Below are positions 36,241 to 47,286 of a stretch of 64,000 bases of DNA, in pieces (position 1 is the first letter of the stretch; every line of letters begins with the position of its first letter). The stretch is from Sophora flavescens (taxonomy: Eukaryota > Streptophyta > Magnoliopsida > Fabales > Fabaceae): contig CM061062.1 in assembly GCA_030762895.1 (NCBI GenBank), positions 237,509,379-237,573,378 of the forward strand, read 5' to 3'. The notes beneath the pieces were generated by a model, which saw only the letters and a list, made by a program, of their open reading frames with translations, searched no databases and had not been told where the DNA came from. The translations under genes were made by a program, and so were the position numbers.

Positions 36241-37445
36241 TATCAGGACAACTAAATTAGTGAAACTGGTAAGTGATCTTAATGCCTCATATGCAGTGGC
36301 TAGTTGTAGATCCCTGAGTGTGGAAGAATTGGGAGTTAGAAGGCAAACTGCAAATGATATTTTCCAAGTTCGTATGCAGAAAAATAGCCTTTTACACAAA
36401 AGTCTCGAATTAGATGGCTCACGGAAGGAGACACAAACTTTTCTTTATTCCACTCGTATGTCAACTTTATAAGAAGGAGGAACATTATTTCGGTTGTGCT
36501 TGTAGGTGATACATGGGTTGAGGGTTATGTACTCTGGTGTGGGTTGGAAAAGGCCAACCTTGGATGATATTGGTTTCAAAAGCTTATATGTGGAAGACAA
36601 CTCTTTGCTAACTGCACCATTTTCAGCGGGTGAAATCGAGCAAGTAGTTTTATGCTGCGAAGACGGTAACAGCCCATGCCCGGATGGTTATAACTTTACT
36701 TTTATTAAGAAGTTCTGGGGCTCTATTAAAGAATATATAAGTATTCTAATTGAGGAGTTCTACCACAGGGCCACACTTCCAAAAAGTGTAAGCTCTTCTT
36801 TCATAGCACTAATCCCTAAAAGGGATAACCCTCAAAAGGTATCTGATTTTAGACCGATTTCACTTATTGGTGTCATCCTTCTCGTACGGCCTGTCTAAAA
36901 CCTTTGAAGGTATGTCCAATTTCACTTCTTGCTGCTCAAATCTAGGAATTGGTCTACTACAAATTCCTCTCATTGGTGGAGGGATCTATGTTGGATTGAT
37001 CTTGGTTCAACGGCCTGTCCACTTTGGTTTTCTAAAGAGGTTAGGAAGAAGGTGGGAAATGGTGAAGGTACATCATTTTGGCTTGAATCTTGGTTTGGTG
37101 CTTCTAGTCTTAGAGAAGTATTCCCTAAGCTTTACTCACTATCGATGCAAAAAAGGACAAGGTAGCTGATGTAGGTTGGTGGGATGGTTAGGTGTGGAGA
37201 TGGAAGTGGAGTTGAAGGAGGGCCTTTTTTGCTTGGGAGGATGAGTTATATCAGAATTTTCAAGATACTTTGGTTGGGGTCTGCCTTAGAAAGTACGAGA
37301 AGGATCATTGGGTGTGGATGTTGGATTCTTCAAAGGCATACTTGGTGAAATTGACTTATCTTATTCTACAGTCTCAAGAACAGGTTTTACTCTCTAGTTT
37401 AAATTTGGAACAGGTGTTTGCCAATTATACACTTTTTTTAGATAT
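36241..37445 (+). pseudogene. LINE (L1-type) ORF2 fragments, internally deleted
   Basis: 36260-36470 resembles the linker before RT in plant LINEs. 36506-36890 reads as the start of a LINE reverse transcriptase (PDGYNFTFIKKFW, then FIALIPKRDN and SDFRPISLIG). At about 36890 the sequence jumps to the C-terminal region: WFSKEVRKKVGNGEGTSFW at about 37030-37080, then a zinc-binding zf-RVT-like stretch to about 37440. The RT palm with its catalytic Asp pair is missing. Several frameshifts and stops are present. No poly-A tail or target duplication was found. Confidence 0.75.
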
Positions 37446-39240
37446 TCAAGCCGTCTTTAATTAAAAAGTTATATTAAAAAAATAACCATAAATCTATAGT
37501 AAGTTTTGCGAAAATATTAATAGATTGAAGTGAAGTTTTTAGAAATTGGTTAGAAAGAGCGACGTCTAAAATAGTCTTGAAATACGAATCGACCTTGCTC
37601 CAATAGACTATATTAAGTTTTCAGAATAAAATTAATAGATTGCATTCTTTTCCGGTAACACTCATTTAAAGTGAGTTTGATATTGGAGTTTAATGTATTA
37701 GGCGTGTGCTTTTTTAAATATAACCCGTTCTTGCCATCCTTAAAGTATAAGATATAAATAACACAAAGCGAGAATTCCAGATTATATATTTATGCTAATT
37801 TCTTAACTTCCAAAGCAGTATCAGTAGGAAGAAAGATGATTTATTCATAATATAGAATATGATGCTATTAATGACTCTGAGATAAAAAAGGCACAAAATG
37901 CCAACATAAAACACAAAGGTGAACAAAACGGAGTAAAATAAAACTATAATAACTAAACCAAACTCATAAAACATAACATGTTTCCTTTCACATGCATGTC
38001 CTAAAGCCCTTCAAGGTTTTTAACATCCACTTCAAGATCAGAGTATTCCAACGGACGGTTAATCTTTCTCAACTTTTATCTTCAACAATTTGGGCTTAGT
38101 GGAGGACAACTCGCCTTCGTCATTATCACATCCATTGTCTTCAACTTCAAATAACCTCTTTGAAGGTGTTGCAAAATCAGTAGCACTTTCACATATGTGT
38201 GAATTGGAGGGCTAGGAGGTCAATAACCAAAGTAATAGGCATAGACATAACTAAATGTTTATTGTTGCTTGAAAAGAAACTCTTAAAAAAAAAAAGAATG
38301 TCTATGTGCTCTATATTTTAGATTTGTATATGAAGATTTTTTTTAAAACAAAAAGATGTGTATGTGAAGATGAAAATATATACATGATTGATATATTTAT
38401 ATAGAAATATGTAATGCTTCATTAATAAGAAAATTTTAGGAAATATCATTACAAATAATGAAATATAAAGGCATAATTGTAGAAGTAGTTGCTTTTCCAA
38501 AGTAGCATAATTATCTTACTCGAAAATTCATACAAATAATAATTATATTACTTCAGCAAGATAAATACACAATGGTTAGCACAATAATAATAATAATAAT
38601 AACAATAACAATAATAATAATGAAGAAGAAGAAGATGGACACGATTCATTATGTAAATTAATGGATGGGTTATGAATGAATGGGTCAAGTATCCGTGTTA
38701 TATGAATTTGTATTAAAAGATATATATATTTATTGGTTTGCAAACATACTATCTATAGATATTTATAATAAATAAAAGAAATTGCTTTACCAAAATTATA
38801 TTAATATCTTATCGAAAAATTATACAAATAGTTGTAGCAATTCTATATATTTTTTATGAATTATTTTAAATATCTAGTTTTTTTTTTGTTTACATTGAAA
38901 TGGATAGAACATTTTGAAATTGAAAATAACTATTCAATAAATAAAATATATATATATATATATATATTCTAAATGTGGAATGTCTTGTCATTTGTCAAAA
39001 ATAATTTAAATTTTATAGTGATTTTAAAGTTGACACATTACAATAGTTTCCCTCCATGATTTTCCCTTAGAATATTTATTGTTATTATTATTATAGATTA
39101 TATGTATTAACTAATTTTTTTTGGGACCAAATATGTATTAATTAATTAATTACAGAAAATCCTGACATTAGATTGTGAATCCAGCTACCATTACTTCAAA
39201 AAAAATATTCAAATATTTGAATCATGATATTTTCCGTAAA
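37446..39240. other. AT-rich intergenic DNA upstream of APC8
   Basis: Contains the RPA-like exon at 38059-38211, an AAT/AAC/GAA microsatellite (38581-38635), a (TA)n run (38948-38968) and otherwise no recognisable gene or element end. Confidence 0.5.
38059..38211 (-). pseudogene. Possible last exon of an RPA1-like DNA-binding protein
   Basis: On the minus strand, a CTCCTAG acceptor is followed by about 50 codons and a TAA at 38059-38061. The residues include ATPSKR, a Glu/Asp-rich stretch and KIKVEKD, resembling the C-terminal tails of the many plant RPA 70-kDa-like proteins, which are common both as host genes and as Helitron passengers. No upstream exon could be identified. The exon structure is seen; the family is a tentative inference. 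Confidence 0.3.
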
Positions 39241-39264
39241 GTAGCTCCTTTCTCTTCACTCTCG

Positions 39265-39951
39265 ACACTTCCAAGCTTCAGAATCTGAGACACGGCTAGA
39301 GATGGAAACCTGCGGCGGCAACCTTCTGTTGGGTCATGAGGGGGCCAAAGTACTAGGGAGATTTCCATATTGGACTAAGACCAAACCATACAAGTGATTT
39401 GGACACCACATCTTTCACCCAAAACCTTAAGGCAATGAGTGTATGGTTCCCTCACTTATATGTTGCTCAACATGTCCATACTTCTTACTCATACCTGACA
39501 CTCCAACAATCTCCCCCTCAAGTGCGAGTCCATCCATTCATCTAGTGTGCTCCCCCTCAAGCTTCCATACTTGTACTTGTACTTGTACCGCCGTTGGCTC
39601 ACACACATCAACGGGACACGTCGCCTGACCTCCACATTGTGAGGAAGACTTTCGATACAAGGAGTCGGTCACCTTAGTCGGTCGAACCATCGGCTCTGAT
39701 ACCACTGTTGGGTCATGAGACCAAACCATACAAGTGATTTGGACACCACATCTTTCACCCAAAACCTTAAGGTAATGAGTGTATGGGTCCCCTCACTTAT
39801 ATGTTGCTCAACATGTCCATTTCCATCCAACTTGGGACTTCTTACTCACACTTGACACTCCAACACCTTCCCTCACGAGTCACGACAACGGCGCGTTTCC
39901 GGTGAGACCACTGGAGCACGACGGCATTCCCATAGTGACGGCGCATTCCAG
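39265..39951 (+). other. Apparent first (5' untranslated) exon of APC8, interrupted by a TRIM
   Basis: Sequence from about 39265 is typical leader (CT-rich, then GC-rich). If the TRIM at 39327-39865 is removed, it runs to a good donor at 39951/39952 (CCAG then GTAAGCC), with acceptor TTCGCAG ending at 40091. An ATG at 39302 would open a short upstream frame of about 19 codons in the TRIM-free sequence. The start of transcription cannot be read from sequence. Confidence 0.5.
39327..39865 (-). mobile_element. TRIM (miniature LTR retrotransposon), 539 bp
   Basis: LTRs at 39327-39508 (182 bp) and 39706-39865 (160 bp), both TGTTGGGTCATGAG...CTCCAACA. The iMet primer site (minus strand TGGTATCAGAGCC) is at 39692-39704, and a purine tract (plus strand ATCTCCCCCTC) is next to the left LTR, giving minus orientation. 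The target duplication CCTTC is perfect on both sides (39322-39326, 39866-39870). The roughly 197-bp interior has no coding capacity. The LTRs differ by a 39-bp block unique to the left and about 18 bp unique to the right. Confidence 0.93.
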
Positions 39952-40114
39952 GTAAGCCTCGTCGGAGTTATCTCCTTTATATTCTCAGTTATCTACTTCA
40001 CTTCTCTGCATTTTCTGTTTATGCATGTGAAATTGTTCTGAGTCTTTCATTCAACTCATTAGGGTTTTATCCACACACTGTTCATTCGCAGTGTGTAACT
40101 CCACGACCTGATCG

Positions 40115-43100
40115 ATGAGTTCCAAAGAGAGTTGCAGAAGCGAACTTCGCATAGCCATTCGTCCACTCAGCGATCGATGTCTCTACTCTGCTTCAAAATG
40201 GTACTACTCAATCACTTTCAACACCACAAAAACTTTAACCCTAAAAACGAACATTGCAATGAGAATCAAGGGTTTTGAATCGAAACTAAAAGAAGTTTCA
40301 ATTTTGAAGTTCCCTTTTGATTATATATGCAATTTCTGCAAATAGGTCATCCTTTGATTGTGAAAATGTGCTTGTAGGGCAGCAGAACACTTAGTGGGTA
40401 TTGAGCAAGACCCAGCAAAGTTCACTCCTTCCAACACCAGATTCCAGCGTGGGAGTTCCAGCATTCGCAGGAAATATCGCACCCATGAGATGGCGACAAC
40501 TCCCATTGCGGGTGTTTCTTATGTTGCCACACCTGTAATGGAGGAGGACGAACTTGTAGATGGTGATTTTTACCTTCTAGCCAAGTCTTATTACAATTGC
40601 CGCGAGTACAAGAGAGCCGCTCACGTTCTTCGTGATCAAACAGGGAGGAAATCGGTGTTCTTGAGATGTTATGCTCTTTTTCTGGTCAGTTATGTTCCCT
40701 AATTTAGATTTAATTTGGGATTTTATGTGTTTTAGTGTGGTAGTGCAACATGAGGTTTTGATTTTGATGCATTCTAGTTTCACGTAGAGCACTGGAGATT
40801 TTGATTGTGTGATTCATCTTGGTTTGCCAATGTGGCTAATGAGTGATGACTGATGAATGTTTTTTTGTAATTCAATCAGGGAACTTTATTGGAGACAAAT
40901 CATTATTTAAAAGTTCGTAGAGGGATAGAAACATGACATTCTACATGTCTTAGTTCACCCTCTATTTCCGTTGGAAGACATTTGTTCATTGTCCTCTAAA
41001 TAGATTGCGATTAATTGGTGGCAGCTGTGAACCTGGGAGGTTCCAGCATAATTATTATACTGACTTGTTAGATTCTCTATTGAGGGAAGTAGGGCCAGCA
41101 ATTGATTCTTGTACCCTCTCTTTCTTTCGAGGTTGGGGTGTTGCAAAGATCTCTGAACATATTGCAACACTCACCATAAAATAGAGGGCAGTCTATGTTG
41201 TCTTTTATTTTGTTTGACTCGGGTTCAGAGGTACAACGAGCAAAGCCCACTAGCTGACTGACAAGTTATCTATGGATGGTTTCCTCCTTTTGAGTTTGAT
41301 ATGTGTCTTCCAACAATGTCAGTCTGTAGCACCAATTTGAATATTTGCTGCCACTAGCTATATTAGCTATGGTGAGTTCAAATTTGGGGAAGGGCATGCC
41401 TATAATCAAAATTCTAATTCTAATTCTAGCTGTCTTTGGTTGGTGACCTTTTAAATTTGACAATTGGAGTGAGAGAGTAATTTGTGCATGTAATAACTGG
41501 TTAGAGATAAAATGTGCTCACACTTAATGTGACAACCCAATTAAAGTTAAAACCCTGCAATTGGTATCAAATTTGGTGGTTTTACCAAATTTATCTGAAA
41601 AACATACTGATTTCAATAATAACGAAAGTGTATGTAATATGATCACTGAAGCTGAAGATTAATTTGGATGTATGATTCATGTAGACAAATGTGCTTCCAC
41701 CAAAGTACCAAGCGTGTTTTTCATGAATAGAACTCTGAAAGAAACTATCACTGTAATAAGCATTTAGCAATCACCCTTGTGCATGAATGAGAACTCAATA
41801 GTTTTATGGCAAAAGCAAAATTAAAAGTTAAAAAAGTGATAGCTTAAATGTATACCTGCAAGTTAAAGCATGAGGCATCTATTACTCTATTTTAGAACCC
41901 ATGTTGTTTGGAGCAGAAAAACATTAATGTTATTTCCTTATATATGGTCAAATCCAATGCCAAAATCAGTAATCTGAGCTTGTTACTTATATATGTCATA
42001 CAATGTGCTTTCCGTTTTTCTCAACCAACTTCAGGTCTTTCTTTAAGACACCGTCACCTGTACCCTTTTCTAGGAAATTTTCTTGCCACTTAGTGTGTCT
42101 GGGTTCCTTTCCTAACATGAACAACTCGTGTTTTGATGTTGTGTATTTATCGTCTTTTAAATTCATGTACGTAATATCAATTTGTAAGAATTGTTAATAT
42201 TTTGGAATTTCACATCATGTCTATAACTTCTTATTTCCATACTTTGTGATTTGTATAGGCAGGAGAAAAGCGAAAAGAGGAAGAGATGATAGAGCTCGAG
42301 GGACCTCTGGGTAAGAGTGATGCTGGGAATCATGAATTGGTTTCTTTGGAGAGGGAGCTGTCAACACTTCGCAAGAATGGCACGATCGATCCTTTTGGTT
42401 TGTACTTATATGGTCTTGTGCTCAAACAGAAAGACAGTGAGGATCTGGCATGTACGGTTCTTGTGGAATCTGTGAATAGCTACCCTTGGAATTGGAATGC
42501 TTGGACTGAGCTACAATCCTTGTGCACTACTATTGATATCTTGAATGGTCTTAATCTCAATAGTCATTGGATGAAGGATTTCTTCCTTGCCAGTGCTTAC
42601 CATGAACTAAGGATGCATAATGATTCTTTGTCAAAATATGAATATCTACTAGGAACCTTTGGTTATAGTAATTACATACAAGCTCAAATTGCAAAAGCCC
42701 AGTACAGTTTGAGAGAATTTGATCTAGTGGAAGCAATATTTGAAGAACTGCTGAGGAATGATCCTTACAGAGTGGAAGACATGGATATGTACTCCAATGT
42801 GCTTTATGCCAAGGAGTGTTTCTCTGCTCTGAGTTACCTTGCCCATAGAGTATTCATGACTGATCTTGTTGTATCATTGGGAATTATTACAGTTTAAAGG
42901 GGCAACATGTAAAATCAGTTACATATTTTAGGAGAGCCCTTAAATTGAACAAAAATTATTTGTCTGCTTGGACACTTATGGGTCATGAGTTTGTTGAAAT
43001 GAAAAACACTCCTGCTGCTGTAGATGCATATCGTCGGGCAGTAGATATAGACCCATGTGATTATCGTGCATGGTATGGACTGGGACAAGCTTATGAGATG

Positions 43101-43665
43101 ATGGGCATGCCTTTCTATGCTCTTCATTACTTCAAAAAATCCGTGTTCTTGCAGCCAAATGATTATCGGTTGTGGATTGCAATGGCTCAATGTTATGAAA
43201 CAGAACAGCTTCGCATGCTTGATGAGGCCATAAAGTGTTACAAAAGGGCTGCAAATTGTAATGACAGGGAAGCAATTGCTCTGCACCAGCTAGCAAAGCT
43301 GCACTCTGAATTGGGACGCCTTGAAGAGGCAGCATTTTACTACAAGAAGGATTTAGAGAGGATGGAATCTGAAGAGAGGGAAGGACCTAGCATGGTTGAA
43401 GCTTTGTCCTATCTTGCAAGATATTACAAATCGCAAAACAGATTTGAAGAAGCAGAGGTTTATTGTACGCGTCTTTTGGATTATACTGGCCCGGTAAGTT
43501 TAAAATATTCAACAAGATTTTCAGTTTGATACTAATTGTCTTACCAAATCATCTAATGATTTAAATATCTTACAGGAGAGAGAAACAGCCAAGAGTTTAC
43601 TTAGAGGGATGAGATCAACACAATCTAGTTTCCCTTCAATGGATGTTGAGCACTTCGCTCCCTAA
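40115..43665 (+). CDS. APC8: APC8/CDC23, anaphase-promoting complex TPR subunit (frame disrupted)
   Basis: Exons 40115-40200, 40378-40684, 42259-43493 and 43576-43665, all with GT/AG borders; the Trp at the first junction is split TG|G. APC8 is a scaffold TPR subunit of the anaphase-promoting ubiquitin ligase in the nucleus, required for cyclin and securin degradation. Recognised by its N-terminal MSSKESCRSELRIAI block, the segment TPSNTRFQRGSSSIRRK, TPR helices through exon 3 and the tail SFPSMDVEHF. The exons sum to 1718 nt (not a multiple of 3). Relative to the family, 16 nt are missing after 42864 (residues corresponding to KYRPES), so the frame shifts and stops at 42895-42897 after about 343 residues. 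Frame is regained only in a second frame from about 42866. Adding 16 nt gives 577 residues, the family's usual length. Pseudogene, truncating allele or assembly error. Confidence 0.9.
40685..42258 (+). other. Intron 2 of APC8 (1574 bp)
   Basis: GTCAGT donor and TTGTATAG acceptor. It is much longer than the other introns (177 and 82 bp). It holds no recognisable element or gene; the short frames inside are not supported. Confidence 0.8.
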
Positions 43666-44040
43666 TTTCTCTTTGATGAAACATACACCGATGCTGCATT
43701 TATCAATTTTGGTATAGACACGATGGAAACCATGTAAATGATAGGAATTTTGCATTGTTGTACTTGAATGCTGCACAATGCACTGGTGTTTTCATGTTAG
43801 CCTAAACATGCTAAGTATCACTACAAATTTGAAGTCCAAAGTGGGATCTGGTTTCCAACCACTCGAGTCTGAAGAAAAGCTTTTCTTATCTTGTCTATGA
43901 TTTGGTGTCCGATCTTGAGATTTTACCTTGATTACAAGAACAGAAGCGTCTATAACATCATGTCAAAGATTTCTCTCCCTCTCTCTTTTGGGTTGTTAAG
44001 ATTTTTAGTTATTTATTATTTATTATATTATTATAGGTAA
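43666..44040 (+). other. Probable APC8 3' untranslated region and spacer
   Basis: No frame or element structure. AT-rich, with TTATTATTTATTATATTATT at the end. The polyadenylation site cannot be fixed. Confidence 0.4.
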
Positions 44041-44229
44041 GGGTGTTGGTTCTCGCTAGATGGGCCTGCAGTGGACTGGGCTGGACTGAGTTATTTGGGC
44101 CAGCTAGTTGGTCTGCTTTTTTTAGGGTGTTACTTTTTTACGCCCCATATTTTGCTAACACCACAATTTCTTTGAATATCTCCGGATATCCTCATTGTCT
44201 CCTTTTCGGTATGTATGTATATATGTTTA

Positions 44230-44460
44230 AGGTTTAGCTACCGGAATTATATTTTGGGTACTATAAAGTTACAATATCTGATTCATGGTTTCGGTATGTT
44301 ACCAACATTTTTTCTTAATTTTTTAGACAATGTACCGGAATTAAATTTACAGTATTATAGAATTATAATATCGGAATGATAGTTTTGGTACATTACTGAC
44401 ATTCTTTTTAATTCTTTAGACACCGGAATTAAATTTCCGGTACAATAGAATTCACATTTC
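44230..44460 (+). repeat. Degenerate tandem repeat of about 100 bp
   Basis: TACCGGAATTA/ACCGGAATTAAATTT recurs at about 44240, 44334 and 44423, each time followed by a similar block with TTCTTTTTAATT-type spacers. Two to three diverged units. Confidence 0.5.
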
Positions 44461-44651
44461 TTATTTGTTTATCGGGCTATCATCCTGTTCAGAATTGGGA
44501 TGTTGAAAACCTTAGAAGAGCAAGGGAAACTATGAGCGAACTCTTTCAATGGAGCCCTGCAACGTCGCACTGTAGCAGGTTTTTATTTTTTTAAATATTT
44601 AGTTATTTTTAAAAAAAATTGTTCTGTTTTTTTTAAAAATATTTAGTTTTT

Positions 44652-45345
44652 TTGAGAAATAAATTTTTTGGTTAAGTATGTGCAAATATCTGGTTAATCA
44701 GGTACAAATATTTGGTTAATTCAATCCATTATTTGGTTAATGGGTTTTTTAGTTAAGTATGTACAAATATCTGGTTAATCACATACAAATATCTGATTAA
44801 TTCAGTTCATTATCTGGTTAATGGGTTTTTTTGAGAAATAAAATTTTTGGTTAATTATGTCTGGTTAATCAGGTACAAATATCTGGTTAATTCTGTTCAT
44901 TATCTGGTTATTGGGTTTTTTGGTTAAGTATGTGCAAATATCTGGTTAATCAGGTACAAATATCTGGTTAATTCAGTTCATTATCTTTTTAATGAGGTTT
45001 TTTTGAGAAATAGAATTTTTGGTTAAGTATGTGCAAATATCTGGTTAATCAGGTACAAATATCTGGTTAATTCAGTTCATTATCTGGTTAATGGGTTTTT
45101 TGGTTAAGTATGTGCAAATATCTGGTTAATCAGGTACAAATATTTAGCTAATTCAGTTCATTATCTGGTTAATGGGTTTTTTTGAGAAATAAAATTTTTG
45201 GTTTAGTATGTGCAAATATCTGATTAATAAGGTACAAATATCTGGTTAATTCAGTTCATTATCTGGTTAATGGGTTTTTTTTGGTTAAGTATGTACAAAT
45301 ATCTAGTTAATTCAGTTTATTATCTGATAAATGTGTTTTTTAGAA
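44652..45345 (+). repeat. Minisatellite with alternating units (dimer of about 178 bp)
   Basis: About eight units with AAGTATGTGCAAATATCTGG, GGTACAAATATCTGG and TTCAGTTCATTATCTGG. Units alternate between a form preceded by TTTGAGAAATAAAATTTTT (about 95-100 bp) and one without it (about 80 bp), so the array is a higher-order dimer repeated about four times. Confidence 0.85.
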
Positions 45346-46814
45346 ATAAAAAATTAATTATTTTTTTAAAAGTAAAAATTTGTAAAAAAAAAAAAAGTAC
45401 CGCTAAAATACCGAATGGTGTCGCATATGATGTCAACTTTGTGTTCAATTATCATAACCGTCGATTATATGAAGATTTTTGTAATTTTGTACAGTAATAT
45501 TAGTGCTAAGATTATGGGAATATCAAATACTCTACCATGAAAGTGGGAATAAAAAAGGTGGAAACAAAGGAATATTATTTTCCTTGAAATAATTATTTTC
45601 TAGGAATATATTTTGGACTAAAATAGTATACATTGTCAATATAATTTTAGGTTGTGATATTTTTACCTTTTTAAAAAATAATTTTTTATTCACTATCGAT
45701 TAGTTTACGTCTATATTTTTACCTTTTTGAAAAATACCTTTGATATGCAGATAAAAAAAAAGTTATAAGAATTTATACTAAAAAACAATAAAATAGGACC
45801 TGTCAGTTATGTTGTTTGTAAAATATGTCTATTGTTTATCTAATATAGTATTTGAGAAAGATTATTTCCTAAGAAACACATCCTTTTTCTTAAAAAACAG
45901 TTATTTTGGACTTAATCTACATATTTGATAAACATGATTAAAATATGAAAAAATGATTTTTATATGAAAAAACAGTTTTCAAAAGACTTAGCAGTTTGAA
46001 ATTTATTTCATTTTTTATTATTATAAAATTATTCACATTTTTATCTTTTTACCTTTATAAATCTAGGGATTTGATATTCCCACCTCCCACTTTCATATTC
46101 CCACCTCTCATTTACCAAATATTTTTATGCTTTATCCATTTTACCCCTACCCACTTATTATCTACTATCATAAATCACTAAATCTTATTTCCCCAATTTC
46201 TTGTCGTCCTTCCCACCTCATCCTCACCTTTCCCCTCTCTTTTTCTGCAACAGAGACACGAGAGAACGAGACAACAAGCTTCCTTTAGCGAGATAATAAG
46301 AATGTAAAATAGAACGACAAAGACTTCTTAAACAGGAAGACAGCGAGCTTAAAACAACTTAAAGGAGGAGACGAAGAGCAGCGAGGCAAGGTGAGGCGAC
46401 GAAATCGGGTACAAGGCGACGAAGAGCAGTGAGGCAAGGCGAAGTGATAAAGAATAATTTCTGTAAGTGTCTAAAATTTTGACACTTATGGAAACTAATT
46501 TCCGTGTGGAAGGTGAATCCGTAAGTGTCAAAAAATTTCCTGAAGTTAAAACGTTAAAAAATTAAATAGAAGAACATTACCTCCTGTATCAACTTTCGTC
46601 TTCGTCGGATCGAGGATGCCAAAGATATATACCAAAGAATCTTAAAGTGTGGAGTGTTGAGTAGTGAGAGATCGGGGGAGAATGAAGAGCAAAAGAATGA
46701 GGGAAAAAAAAGACAATGGGGTTGACTGGATGAATGAGGTAAATAAATGGTTAGGGTTAATAAGGGTATTTATTAGGGAATAAAAAAAAGTTATAGAGCT
46801 AAGAAAGGTGGGAA
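45346..46814. other. AT-rich intergenic DNA
   Basis: No supported gene. Related GGGATTTGATATTCCCACC words occur in opposite orientations near 45517, 46069 and 46840, which may be ends of an old miniature element, but no target duplication could be matched. Confidence 0.4.
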
Positions 46815-47286
46815 TAGTAATTTATGGGGTGGTAGAATCAAATCCCATAAATATAACAACCATACAAATATTAGAAGTATTGTTTTTGCTTTGAGCCTCT
46901 GACCCTTTTTTTTTTTATAAAAAACTATATATTCGAACAACATGTTTTTTTTTTTGGGTGAATTTACTCAAACAACTTTATTAAAGCAGTTTTTTACACT
47001 AAATAAATGACATATTTTTCGAATTTAATACAAACTCACTCCATAATTTCTACTCAATAGTAATTTATGGGGTGGTAAAATCAAATCCCATAAATCTAAC
47101 TTACCAAACAAATATTAGAAGTATTGTTTTTGGTTTGGGCCTCTGGCCCTCTCTTTTATAAAAAATTATATATTCGAACTTTTTTTTTGGGTGAATATAC
47201 AACTTTATTAAAGCAATTTTTTACACTAACTAAATGATATATTTTTTTCGAATTTAATACAAACTCACTCCAAAATTTCTACTCAA
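46815..47286 (+). repeat. 243-bp tandem duplication, second copy cut by the Helitron
   Basis: 46815-47057 and 47058-47286 are colinear copies (shared GTAATTTATGGGGTGGTA start and ACTCACTCCA..TTTCTACTCAA end), differing by indels in T-runs and about a dozen substitutions. The second copy stops exactly at the Helitron terminus. Confidence 0.85.

Noticed and set aside
46060..46850. A miniature inverted-repeat element
   Set aside because: Related GGGATTTGAT words face each other, but the inverted match is short and imperfect and I found no target duplication; left as unassigned DNA.
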